Shown: in pieces, positions 46,527 through 57,103 of the stretch | Position numbering within the stretch: position 1 is the first letter of the stretch | How the letters are laid out: each line of letters opens with the position of its first letter | Assembly: GCA_023974075.1 (NCBI GenBank) | Contig: JAMFTG010000052.1 | Location: forward strand, 1-64,000 | Length of the DNA stretch: 64,000 nt | Direction: 5' to 3' | Source: Chaenocephalus aceratus | Taxonomy: Eukaryota; Chordata; Actinopteri; Perciformes; Channichthyidae | Notes under the pieces: generated by a model | What the model saw: the letters and a program-made list of their open reading frames with translations, nothing else | What the model was told of the DNA's origin: nothing | The model's database searches: none | Position numbers and translations under genes: made by a program

Positions 46527-47089
46527 GTCATCAGTTCATTGTGCATAAGGTATACTTTTCAAACCCCATTATCACCTTTTTTTGTTTTTCATTCTCCTCT
46601 TCTTTGACCTGCTCGCCGACTGCTCCCAGCCTTCGTCGAACCAGGAGAATCCCTGCTTCCACTAGGACCTCCCTTCTTTTGCACCGTCCCAGGAGAACCC
46701 TTCTTATTGTCAGACTTCGACCTCTGCGTCGCCGTCCGAGGAGACTCCGTCTCTTTGTCATCTCCCGCTTCTCGAGCTCGCTCTCGTTGACACCCCCGTC
46801 TCAGACCCGCTGTGGCTCCTTTCCCTCCTTGACCCGCTCTCTCCTTCCTCCGACCAGTCCTTTCTTCCTTCTCTCTCATCCGCCGTCCCCCCCATCTCCT
46901 TCTTCCTCCTCACCAACTATGACCTCCTCGATCTCGCCCTCCTCCACGATCTCCTTCGTCACCTCCACTCCCAGCCGTTGTCCACCATCCTCCATCTCCT
47001 CCCCTCCAGCCACATCCTCGGTTCCTTCCTCATTTGCAATCTCCTCCACCTCCATGTCGTCTTCGCTTGTATTTTCTTCATCTTCATCT

Positions 47090-47518
47090 TCATCCTCCCC
47101 CTCTACCCCCTCCAATCTCGCTTCTTTCCTCCCCCCCCTCATTTCCCTCCATACCTATCCCTCCTTCTCCATTTTCCCCATCATGTGGTCTTTTCTTACC
47201 CACATCCCTCTGTTCCTCTTCGCTAACTCCCACATTTCCCCCTCCCTCTTTATTCCCCACTCCTTCTTCCTTCTCCTCTTCCTCTTTTTCCCCTTCTTCC
47301 TCCCCCCCCTCTGGCCTTTGTTTCTCCTGTCCTCCAGTCCCCTCTCCTCCCCACTGTCTCCTCTGCCCACATTCTCTGGCGAAATTCCCAGTCTTCTGAC
47401 ACCGGTTACATATCATTTCTGGGCACTCCCTGAAAATGTGCCCCGACCTCAAACAGTTTCTACACACCGCCACCTGTCTATCATGTATCACCCTTTCATA
47501 TTCCGCACCCCCCTCCAC
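47090..47518 (-). pseudogene. LINE ORF1 (zinc-knuckle protein) fragment
   Basis: The frame holds two CCHC-like knuckles, CRNCLRSGHIFREC and CNRCQKTGNFAREC; in the second the His position is Asn. A Glu/Gly/Lys-rich tail follows. Nucleic-acid-binding ORF1 proteins with CCHC knuckles precede ORF2 in Tx1-like LINEs. An overlapping acidic and then basic stretch (47142-46589) may be the shifted continuation. The start codon is uncertain because the frame opens directly from decayed 5' sequence. Confidence 0.7.
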
Positions 47519-47674
47519 CGCTACAAGTCCCCCTCCCAGACAGCAGTACTGTTTAGGTTTTTGCCGAATAATCCTCCAGAAAATGCTCCTTTTTCCACCA
47601 CTTTAGTCGATTTTTCTCTCCAAGCAAACAATTCGTTTTTTCACTTCCTCCTCAGCTCCAACCCGCGCCCCTAG

Positions 47675-48394
47675 TGTCTCAGGGTGGTATGGCCGTAAGC
47701 AAAGAGTTTGGAGGGATAATGGCTTCTTACAGCTGAGAGGGGCTGGAGGTCTCAGGGCCGAGGTTGGGTGCTGAAAGGCGGACTGCCAAACCTCCATGTC
47801 GATACCCAGCAGCTGTGGGTTCTGCAGGGGTCCCCAGGCCTGCCTGTGAGCCCGTCTCCCCCTCTCCAGCAAGCTCTCCGGGTCCTGGAGAGGCATTTGC
47901 AGGCTTCTCTCTTTTTCCCTACAAAAATGACTTTTAAATGGATACTGTTGGATGTAAATGGTTCACCGTGTCATGGCTATGGGTCTCTGAAACAACCAGG
48001 CTTTTAGCACACTGTTAGCAGAGTTTAATCCGGTTTCTAGCACTCTTTTCCCGCAGAAACTAGTTTAAATCACCGTTAAACACTTATTTGCAATGTCTAT
48101 TTAATGGACACCACTCTATGTATTAATGTACGTGATATGGACATATTATTCTGTACACGCCACAGACAATGATGTCCCCTGGTGCAAAACTTTAACATGT
48201 TATATCTCTGCGGGGAAAGCTCGTCCGTCTCCGGTTCTTTGTCCACGTGGAAGGCCCCTGCACTGGCTATCCATGCAGCTTCCAGCTTATTTTTATTTAG
48301 CTCTGGGGCCGAACTGCATGTCTGTACACTTGGCGTACCGCGACCGGCAGTTAATGTCCACAAAGTGTACACACATGTCGCTAAGGAATGTAAG
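47675..48394. other. no gene; part resembles 51840-52000
   Basis: Possible LINE 5' sequence near 47680-47930, then sequence with TACCGCGACCG (about 48337) and GGAAAGCTCGTCCGTCTC (about 48214), which loosely resemble phrases at 51880-51935. No domain is recognised in the open frames. Confidence 0.35.
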
Positions 48395-48419
48395 GGTTGG
48401 TGTCACAGGGGGAGGGGGG

Positions 48420-48535
48420 GGGAGGGTGAATATTTGTAATGTTCAGAGGGTGTTGTGTTTAATATTCTTGAGAATATTTGTCATTGTTCAAATGATAAAC
48501 AAAGTTTTGCATAAAGCATTTTGTCCACTCATAAG
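48420..48535 (-). repeat. inverted copy of part of the 29225-29965 element
   Basis: Read on the minus strand this contains ATCATTTGAACAATGACAAA and TATTAAACACAAC, matching about 29390-29435. Confidence 0.75.
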
Positions 48536-48544
48536 TGACCTGCT

Positions 48545-49030
48545 CCATCGAAATCAGTCGCATTGACCCGAAGACACATTTAGAGTATTCCTAGCTTCCT
48601 GATGATATCAGGATTGTTGTTGTTCTCCAAATATTAAGCGAAATATGTCCCATTATATAATGACTTTCACCAAGTCATCGTTTTGAGAGAAAGGCCTTCA
48701 AAGTTTCCTCTCCTCTGGAATCCATCGATCTGATTGGTTATTAGCAAATGATCAAAATACTACGGAGGGAAGATATTTTCGTTTGGATTACTGGTCTGGG
48801 GGAAGCTTGTGTGTGTGTGTGTGTGTGTGTGTGTACGTGTATGTGTGTAATTTTGCGTGTGTGTATATTGTGTTTTCCCGGGGAAAACACTCACGAGAAA
48901 CACCGGCTGTTGTTCTGCCTGCTGTGACGTTAAGTTACTCCGTTCTCCGCTTGTAATTATGCCGAAGCTTCAAAGCTGTATTTCATCTGACCTTTGTTTA
49001 TTTTAAATCAGATGAAAACAAACTGTAACG
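48545..49030 (-). repeat. inverted copy of the 16190-16600 dispersed repeat
   Basis: Contains CATTGACCCGAAGACACATT, a (GT)n run at about 48808-48860, and GTAATTATGCCGAAGCTTCA. All correspond, inverted, to 16200-16440. Confidence 0.7.
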
Positions 49031-49299
49031 GACCCTGCCGTGTTATCTATGATTACTCTACGCGTACATTCATAATTTCAGCCGGAGGGAGGGGCGGCGG
49101 CGCTGCGGAAGAGCAGAGTGCCTGTCATCTTCCCTTTACGAGCTTAAAGAATGTACTTATCGTGTGAGTTTGGAAATAAAAGTTTCATATTCTGAGAGCC
49201 AAGACTTTGTTTGTTTAAAATCAAACAAAACACCCGAACCCCGAAAAAATTGTTTTTTACGCAAATCCACGTTTATTTTGAAATGAGCCGTTGAGACTT

Positions 49300-50500
49300 C
49301 CGACTGATTTCGATAGAGCGGGTCACATATGGAATGAAAATGTTATTGGTGTCACAAAGGTAAAAAACAGGATTAAGAAAAAACTATGGATGCTCACCGT
49401 GACATACGGAGGCTTCACGAAAGTTACATGGGAAATAAGCCCCTCCCACACCTCTATATAAACAGCGTGTGGAAGCCCTTTCCGGCTCACTCTGTCCTGA
49501 TGCAGCCAATGCATCTCTCGTGCGCACGCGTAGAGCTGCAGATCCTCCTGAATGCTGAAACTCACACGCACAGCTACATGTTCCTATAATACACACTGCT
49601 TGGATTTGATCACCTTGCAGGGCTATCCTGGGGGAGATTGTTTAGTTATAATAAGCCGAAACAATCAGACTCCTGGGATTACTACTGAAGATGTGGATTA
49701 GAATTGTTAAATGTGAGTGATAGTAAAATCACTACTATGATGGCTATCACTCAACGGCATTTCATTTTTCTTGGGGTCTAAGGTGGGAGTTGGATCTGCC
49801 TCGGTGGAGAGCAAGGATGGCCAGTGCATTCAGTCCTGTAGCCGTCTTGGCAGCAGGATTCAAACCCTTTCCTCCCTGACTCAGCGAGTGCCCCATGTTC
49901 TCATCTCTGTGGCAGGTTCGCTCTCTCTGGTGGCCCCTGATAATTCACTGGCTGATACTCTCTCCCCCTCATTATGATTAGAATCCTAACCGTCAAACCC
50001 TTTCCAGCTCGTAACCTAAAATGGACGCCCACGTGCCTACTCCTCCTCATGCCTTAAAACTAAAATGGCAGCCCACTTGAAATTAATTAAGAGAACACGT
50101 GAATTGTAAATAAATAAGGACAACATAACAATTTGGAATGAACATTTTATTGGGGTCACAAAGGTCCAACATAGGATTAAGAAAATACATGGCAACTTAC
50201 CTGCTTACGGGGACATACGGTAGCTTCACGAAACTCAGACAAATAAGCTCCTCCCACACCTATATATATACAAGAGTGCAGAAGCCCTTTTCGGCTCACT
50301 CAGTCCTGATGCATGGCAGCGAAGGCATCTCTCCTGCTTACTTGTCTCTGATATCCTCCTGAATGCTGAAAGCACAAACGTACAGCTACATGTTACAATG
50401 ATGAAGAATTATGAAGTAGAATCCTGAATACTGAAAGTGTACACACACAGCTACATGCTACTATAATACACACTGCTTGGATTTGATCACCTTGCACAGC
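49300..50500 (+). repeat. 0.8-kb repeat family, copies 2 and 3 in tandem
   Basis: 49327-50120 matches 27690-28520 almost base for base over long stretches. A third, more diverged copy begins at about 50095 and continues to about 50500. Each copy keeps a TATA-like box (CTCTATATAAACAGCG near 49455; TATATATATACAAG near 50260) followed by CGGCTCACTC about 30 bases on. No protein-coding frame is shared among copies. Confidence 0.75.
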
Positions 50501-50849
50501 TCCTCATATCTGTTCAGAAACTAGACAAAAGTTAAACAAGTACAAACCACAGACTGTCTGTGTCATGGCGAATATAGTCGCTGGTTTATTTATGTCTGTA
50601 GGCCGTTGTTGTGAGTGTGGACGGTCGGAGCATATACTGCGTTAGCTTAGCCAATCTCCATTTAGAAAACACGCATTTTAAAAGGTGTTTCGCCTGCCGT
50701 CTGTCTGCAGACTTGTCAAAGCATTAATTCATGGTTTTTACTAACCGGTATCAGTGTGTTCTTACTTCAGCATCATTTTGAAACGTGTATTACAATCAAA
50801 TCACGGTCAAATATGTTAATTTAGTTGGAGTTGTAGCCCCCTTGCCAGG

Positions 50850-51180
50850 GTTAACATAAACTTATTGTACTTGGCCCAAAGACTCTACGAAACAAACTAT
50901 CTAAAGATATATTAACTATGATGACTATGAAGAAGAGATTGAAGGGCCATCTACTAATGACCATGTGCCCTTGTGAGCTGTGAACCCTAATTTCATTTGA
51001 TTGCATGTTGTTGATGATATTGGTGATGTTTTTAATGTTGTTAATGATGTCAGGACTTATGTCCTAAATGTTGCTGTATTATTGTTGTATTGTTTTAAGT
51101 GTCGGACCCTAGGAAGAGTAGCTTTTGTCGAGAGCAAAAGCTAATGGGGATCCTTAATAAACTATGGATGTCATCCATTT
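50850..51180 (+). repeat. LINE 3' untranslated end
   Basis: About 51095-51175 has GTCGGACCCTAGGAAGAGTA, then AGCTAATGGGGATCC and TTAATAAACTATGGATG, a 3' end shared by many fish LINE insertions. The upstream part (GAAGAAGAGATTGAAGGGCC) may be the last coding bases. Confidence 0.5.
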
Positions 51181-52829
51181 GGCCTCCAGTTAGACTGTAA
51201 GCAGGGTTAGGGTTTTTGGCTGTCGGTGCTCAGTGAGAGTCGGTGCGTCCCTCCACTCCGGGTTTATTCCCCTCCGGATGGGACACAGCTTTACTTCCCA
51301 GAAAAAAAAACCTCCACAAATTCCTGACAGAAAATATCCGTCCCTCGTCCTTCCTTTAAGAAAACCTTTTGTCTGCTATTGTCCTGTTTTTTATGTTTTT
51401 GTATTACAACTAAACGCAGTAGGAAACCGACTTATCTGCAGCTGAAGCGCGGAGAGCACTTTGATCGGTTCAGAGTGTCACTGCCCGATCTGCAGCTCTG
51501 CCCGATCTGCAGTGCGCATGTGCGAGATGGTCCGCCATATTGGACAACTCCGTACGGCAACCCAAGAAGGACACTTGACACAGTGGCTTTTGGCAAAACT
51601 CAAAAATAAAACTCGAGAGGGATGAGTTATTGTTATTACAACGTGACTTCACTATTATTTAAGGCGAGACACGGCAGGAAAAAACATCGTTTTTCTAGTA
51701 CTGGTACATTTTGAGATTTTGTGCTATTTCGATTCCATAACATGTTTTCTTTCAGGCTTTTGGAAGGAAAACGTACAAAATACACATTTAAGTGTTTATG
51801 TTACTATAGTTTGTCTATTTGCGTCTGTAGATTTCTCCTAAATTCACCAAAAGTTAGCATTCTAACGTAACATAAAGTACCGCGACCGCTGTGTGCACCA
51901 TGTCAACAGAGGTATCGCTGGAAAGCTCCGTCTCTCCTGCACAATCTCATCGGGTCCAAATATGGTCATTTCCTTTGTATCAGCAACCAATCGTGAAAGC
52001 ACAAAGGGGTCTTAAACCAAGAAACGAAATCTCATTGGCTGGTGTCAATTTCTGACAACGTGATTCGTTCAGATGCGTCACGTGGTGTGCTAAAACCCTT
52101 CCTGGTTAGCTTTCCGCTAGAAATTGAAATCTCAAAATGGCAAAAGAGCGGCGAAAAAAAACGTTCACAGAGAACACGACAACAACTGTCACTGGCACGA
52201 AACAAGGTTATACAAAAAACAAATTACCCCGAACCTGAAATATCTTCACGGAGTGCGTCGATGCGCAAGCTGTCATCCAAAGAACAGGAGGGTTTAGCTA
52301 GCGCCTCACTGCAATCTGTAAAGGTCGTTTTCTCAAGATGAGTGTCTTCTCCTACTCTGAGTTCGAAATTTCAACTTCAGTAGCACGAAGAGACACCAAA
52401 CCTTCCAGTTATATTCCTATCAATATTATGAAGGCTTTTACAGAAGGGTTTGTTCATATATCATTCATAGCCTGAATTATACAACATTGTATACCTAAAA
52501 ACATGGTGAGAATGGATATTTTAGGGCTGTTGACAGTATTTTCTGATTTATGGAGTGATAAAAAGAGATATCCAATATCCTTTCTGTAAAAGCCTTAGAT
52601 ACTAACATGACTACCAAATGAAAGAAGAATTTTGAATCTGGCTTTATCCAAAGTTCAGATTTCGATTCCTGAATATGTGCATATTTAAACATGCTATTTC
52701 AGGAAACTTGTAATACAAAAAACAATTGCCTTATTGTAAGTAATTAACTGGAGACATTTCTAGCTGATACCTTTAAGTTAAAAAAAATACCTTATTCACC
52801 TGGGGTGTCTCGCTTAACCTGTCCCCACA
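51181..52829. other. no feature recognised
   Basis: Open frames at 51233-51609 and 52042-52341 have no recognisable domain. The phrase TGCCCGATCTGCAG is duplicated near 51482-51510. Confidence 0.4.
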
Positions 52830-54090
52830 AAAGAACAATTTCATTCTTATGTCCGGCCTCTAAAATGGCCGCCTTCACGCTGTGAAACTAAAATGGAGGA
52901 CACGTGATACTGACAACACAACCAATTTGGAATACATATTTTATTGGGCTTAAAAAGATCAAATACAGGAATCAAAAAATACTCACCTGTTTACATTGTA
53001 AAATACTTACCGTTGAAAACACCAAAGTGTTGAGAGGAAAGAGTCCGGTAATACTAATGCCTGAATTACAGAGGGGAAACACGCGCAGCTGCGTTTCATG
53101 GAGTTTCACAGCAAGGCTCACTGGAACCAGACCGTACCACTCCTTATCGTGAAACACATGAAGGGATGATGGATAATATTAATACCGTGACACGAGATGC
53201 AGGGTGCACCAAACAGGACACTTAAATAATGTACCGTGATACACGATGAATGAGTGCTCCGAATAGGACACTCCCACAAGCTCTATGAAAGAGCCCTCTG
53301 CCTCTCTCTCCCGCTCAGTCCTCTCTGACGCTGCACTGAGCACAGACATAGCTGGGAAGATAACATTACAGGCTACATTAATATTACAAAGGGATTCCAA
53401 AGCAACGCTCACTGAAATATATTCATCTCTCCTTACCGTGAAGCCTACGGGGGAATTTAAGAGAAAATATTAATTCCTGTAATTACAGAAGAAACAGAAA
53501 TGTACATACTCTACTCTACTTAACATAAAACACGGAAGTATCAACAGTCAATTAGACCACGCCTACATCTCTATAAAGAGCAGGCTTCCTCTCTCTCAAG
53601 CTCATCCCTGTCTCAGGCCTCGCAGGGCACTGACAGCAGCAGGGATGAAGAGCAACAAGCCACATTTAAACTTAAAATATATGGTATCACATAACAACGC
53701 ATATCACCTTTCCGGATGGGAGGGACGTCTGGCTTAGGGGAGATAAAACTCAGACGTGGGAATTATCCTCCTGCCAGATGTCATGACTATGTGACCATGT
53801 GACTATATTTAATTGGAAAAATACACACTGCATGGTTTGATCACCCTTGCAGGGTCCACCTCGAGGAGAACGTCTAGTGACGGGTCGAAACATTTGATGA
53901 TTCGAGGAGCACTACTGACGATGTGTACACATTAAGGCAGGTTGTATGCCAACACAACTATAACGGTTTATCAACCCCCAAACTTAAACTCCAAATCAGT
54001 ACGTGGATGGCCAGTGCATTACGTGTATCCAGATTATGTCTGGGTACCGGATTCTTTCATCCAACCTAACCCTAATATCAGAATGTTGTT
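52830..54090 (+). repeat. diverged relatives of the 0.8-kb repeat family
   Basis: Contains ACCAATTTGGAATACATATT (about 52920), two promoter-like blocks (CTCTATGAAAGAGC near 53282; CTCTATAAAGAGCAGG near 53572), and TTTGATCACCCTTGCAGGG near 53836. These are in the same order as in 27640-28520, though overall similarity is low. Confidence 0.55.
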
Positions 54091-54249
54091 ACATGTATTC
54101 ATATCATAAACGGCTTGGTATGTGTGAACTGTAGACTGCCCTCTTTCAACTCAGCAGCTTCCCACCTGACACACACGGGCTGTCCTCTGAAAAGTCCACC
54201 TGGAGTGGTGATTGAGCAATTCCTTCTAAAGTGACCGATGGAATGAGTT

Positions 54250-54705
54250 GAAATCACAGACAAATATCTTTGTGAGGAAAAAGAGCATTTATTGAACATA
54301 AATAAAGGAGAACTCTTTAAACACCACACAATAATATAACAAATAATAAACACTAAAAACACACAAGAATAAAAGACACAGCGAATAAATTCAAATATAT
54401 ACAAAGTTACTCAACCCAGAACCCGCTAGTCCTGGTCTGGGTTCAAGAACCTCCTGAACCGAGTGTCCAAATTGGCTCCCGTTTGTCGGAGCGGCGCCTC
54501 TTCCTCAGTGCAGTCTTTATTCTCTCCCCCAGGTAGGAAGGGAGAGATGTTGATCTGTTGGGCCTCCACCCGGGAAGCCAGATGCCCTTGGCCTCGCCGT
54601 CAATGGCAATTTCTTCAGAAACATCAAAGATGTTGTGACCGCTCCGCAGGACTTTGAAATATGATTTGTCCACGAACGGATATTCTGCATGTTGTTTATG
54701 AACAG
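54250..54705 (-). other. unrecognised possible 3'-terminal exon
   Basis: Minus-strand sequence after an AG acceptor near 54706 reads AVHKQHAEYPFVDKSYFKVL, then SGHNIFDVSEEIAIDGEAKG and IWLPGWRPN, a basic stretch RKRRRSDKR, and stops near 54443. An AATAAA lies about 150 bases downstream at about 54288 (minus). The composition looks protein-like rather than random: no low complexity, and a tidy stop followed by a processing signal. I do not recognise the family. It could be the last exon of a host gene or of a transposon. No upstream exon is evident in the window. Confidence 0.35.
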
Positions 54706-54804
54706 CCGGCTAACCGGGTTACAAAATAAAAAGATTATTAATAATAATAATTAAAAACATCTATTTTTATTTATTATTATTAATAACGTGTGCATAGACA
54801 TTTT

Positions 54805-55271
54805 TCAGGGGCAGACTGGCCATCTGTAGAATGTCCCGGCAGCGAGGCTCCCCGGTTGACAATCCACTAACATCCTCCACAACCCACCCCCAAAAGAATG
54901 AAGTCACACTTTTTATTTTATTTTGCACTTCTTTGAGTCGTTATCGGCTCACACAACTAAGAATCTTAAGTGTTCATGTATTCTTACCCTTTTGGCCGTC
55001 GTATGACACCATGTGTTCATGCATCAGGGAGATGCGCATTCAGACCCGGCGCCAGAACAAATCTAAAGGGAGGGCATATGATTTTCATGGGAGGGCACAC
55101 AAAACCGTCATGTGCTGCGGCACAATATATATCACACAGCAAGGCCAACAGCATCGCGTAAAGACGCACACTTATCACAAATACATGCACCAAAAAAGGG
55201 CTCGCTCTCCCACCCAGAGGACAGGCTGCTTCACAGCACTATGTAACCCAGGAAAGCAGCTTCAATCCTGG
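54805..55271 (+). repeat. hAT-type MITE fragments
   Basis: CAGGGGCAGACTGGCCATCT at about 54809 and ACCCGGCGCCAGAACAAAT at about 55046 look like ends or cores of non-autonomous hAT elements widespread in fish. Boundaries are not defined. Confidence 0.4.
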
Positions 55272-55275
55272 GTAC

Positions 55276-55832
55276 TGTGAGGAAATATTTGTATGTATTC
55301 ATGTTAGTAAACTATCAAGATGCTTAAAAAGGGAAAATGATTTGGGTAGAAAACTGTGAACTGTTTTTGGGGCCTGTGAACATTTGGTTTTTTGAGGACA
55401 AAGGAAGAGGGGGAAGGTCAGGAGTTAACATACAGTCATCCCTGTGATAATGAAGCTGAGCCGCTGGGATTGGGGAATTTAAGATGTGAGGTGTTGATAA
55501 TAATTTGGGCAGCCAATCACTGGTCTGGAAGGGAGGCGCAGATAACTCCTCCTCTGGTCAGCGAAGTATTTAGACAGGAACCCCGCTGTGTGCCCTCTCT
55601 CTCTCTCCTCTCGCTGGCTCACGTGAGTATCAGGTAAATGTGGGATCCCACAGATCTGTATTTATTTTGTACTGTATTTGATTGTATTGCATTGTTTTAT
55701 TACCATTAAAGTGGATTATTGTTTAACGGTTAAGTGTATGCTCTGGATTTCCTTCATGTAAGATAACAGCTTGTTTTAGGGACGCGGGGAGATTTGGAAA
55801 TGCGGCCTAGTTATCATTTATATCTCCTAACA
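55276..55832 (+). mobile_element. solo LTR with 4-bp target duplication
   Basis: Starts TGTGAGGAAATAT and ends ATATCTCCTAACA, imperfect inverted ends. It is flanked by GTAC on both sides (55272-55275 and 55833-55836). A CT-rich stretch near 55595 and an ATTAAA at 55705 fit LTR architecture. No primer site or internal region follows, so recombination has left a single LTR. It differs from the LTRs at 16980 and 56201. Confidence 0.8.
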
Positions 55833-55836
55833 GTAC

Positions 55837-56200
55837 GTCAGTGTTAAAAGTGCCTTAAACTGTTTTAATTCAAATGTGCATTTCACAGGCACACAGGCAG
55901 AGATCCAGGGTGATGCCCATGGCTTTCTTACCCAGGAATAAGTGTGTGAAAGGCGGGGAAGAGTGATGTGAATACAGGGTGAATCACACAGATTTTATAC
56001 CCATCAATTAGTGTTTGAAACATGGGACAAAGTGGTGCTAATGTTTTTTTTATTTTTTTAACATTTTCATGATTTCAACTATTTACATTGCATAAACAGC
56101 CAAGGCTTCATGGCAGGCGTTTGAGTTGGACCTCACACCAGGGGAACAGAGAAGTGTAGGCAGCCCTCGCATCCTCCGGCACTCCCATCTGGATTGCTCT
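55837..56200. other. no feature recognised
   Basis: Non-coding sequence between the solo LTR and the next provirus. Confidence 0.5.
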
Positions 56201-56697
56201 TGTAGTGGAAATTTTTATTTTATTAGCCTTTCCTTATTTCTTTCATATGCTTAAACCAAATGCTTCTCATTTCCTGATATATTCTTACTATTATTATATA
56301 TCTCTGCTTCCTCTCCCTCAAGGCCAAAGAGCTGCTTTGGCTACTAAGAGACTCAGTCAGACACATCACGAACTTCCCTGCTCTGAGAACCGTTATGCTA
56401 TCTACTCAAGGCCACTGGGTGTCTCATCAACAATCTGACTGTGTGAACCCAGATTGTTCTCTTTCCCACTCCTTTCCTATATAACCTTTGTCTTTCCATT
56501 GATCTGCGCACTCTCACACAGACTATCCTATACTCTGTGCGACTTGTGACATTATTATATTATTGTATCGTGTATTTGAAGCTTCAAATAAATAACCAAA
56601 AGACAGCTTTTCTTGATTCACCATTTATTTGTTTTGATCATTGACTTGTTCTCTCCAGAGCCGTGTTTGGGAGCCATATTTCCATATTTCCATAACA
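56201..56697 (+). mobile_element. 5' LTR of the intact-looking ERV
   Basis: Starts TGTAGTGGAAAT and ends ATTTCCATAACA, inverted ends with two mismatches in twelve. Contains TATATAA at 56478 and AATAAA at 56587, about 110 bases apart, and is followed by a primer-binding site after two bases. It directs transcription of the gag-pro-pol-env unit downstream. The 3' LTR lies beyond the window, so age cannot be estimated from LTR divergence here. Confidence 0.85.
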
Positions 56698-56699
56698 AA

Positions 56700-56717
56700 T
56701 GGCGTTGTCGGCAGGAT
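56700..56717 (+). promoter_or_regulatory. retroviral primer-binding site, tRNA-Ser-like
   Basis: TGGCGTTGTCGGCAGGAT begins two bases after the LTR. It is one mismatch from the complement of the vertebrate tRNA-Ser 3' end as I recall it, clearly different from the tRNA-Trp-type sites at 17784 and 26893. Confidence 0.65.
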
Positions 56718-57014
56718 CTCTGTATGTTTGATCGGGGAAACCTCTACTCGCTGGTGGGTTGATCCGGGATCTTTTGGTCTTCCTCTACCTCAACGGAGAA
56801 AAAAAACCGTACGGGACGAGGGGGCCAGCGTGAGGGGTGGAACCGATTGACTTCACGAGATCCAACGAACTCAAAGGGCTTTCAATACTCGGTGAGATGT
56901 GCAAAGTCTAAATTGTTTAAAGTTAAACGTAATTAAAAATCACATGACATCTGGGAGAGGGACTGCTCGAAAACAGAGATATTTGGCATATCTAGCATCG
57001 ACGGATGAAAAATA

Positions 57015-57087
57015 GTGTTTTGGTGACACGGAGTGTTTTGGTGACACTTTAATAGTGTTTTGGTGACACGGAGTGTTTTGGTGACAC
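57015..57087 (+). repeat. four 15-nt hairpin units just upstream of gag
   Basis: GTGTTTTGGTGACAC occurs at 57015, 57033, 57055 and 57073. Each copy can pair GTGT with ACAC around a seven-base loop. They form two ~40-bp composite units, and the last ends 16 bases before the gag ATG. Confidence 0.85.
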
Positions 57088-57103
57088 TTTAAAAGACTTT
57101 GCT

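Larger units (their letters stand above)
42640..47670 (-). mobile_element. Tx1/L1-like LINE, full-span but heavily decayed
   Basis: The minus strand carries ORF1 (zinc knuckles) followed by ORF2 pieces: endonuclease, RT and a C-terminal Cys/His motif, in the expected order. The coding strand is strongly purine-rich, so the plus strand shows long pyrimidine-rich open frames that are shadows. A second LINE tail has inserted at about 43533-43910. Numerous frameshifts prevent any activity. Confidence 0.8.

Noticed and set aside
46541..47674. 377-codon plus-strand open frame
   Set aside because: It is antisense to LINE ORF1 and made of Ser/Pro/Phe/Leu-rich low-complexity sequence caused by the pyrimidine-rich strand.
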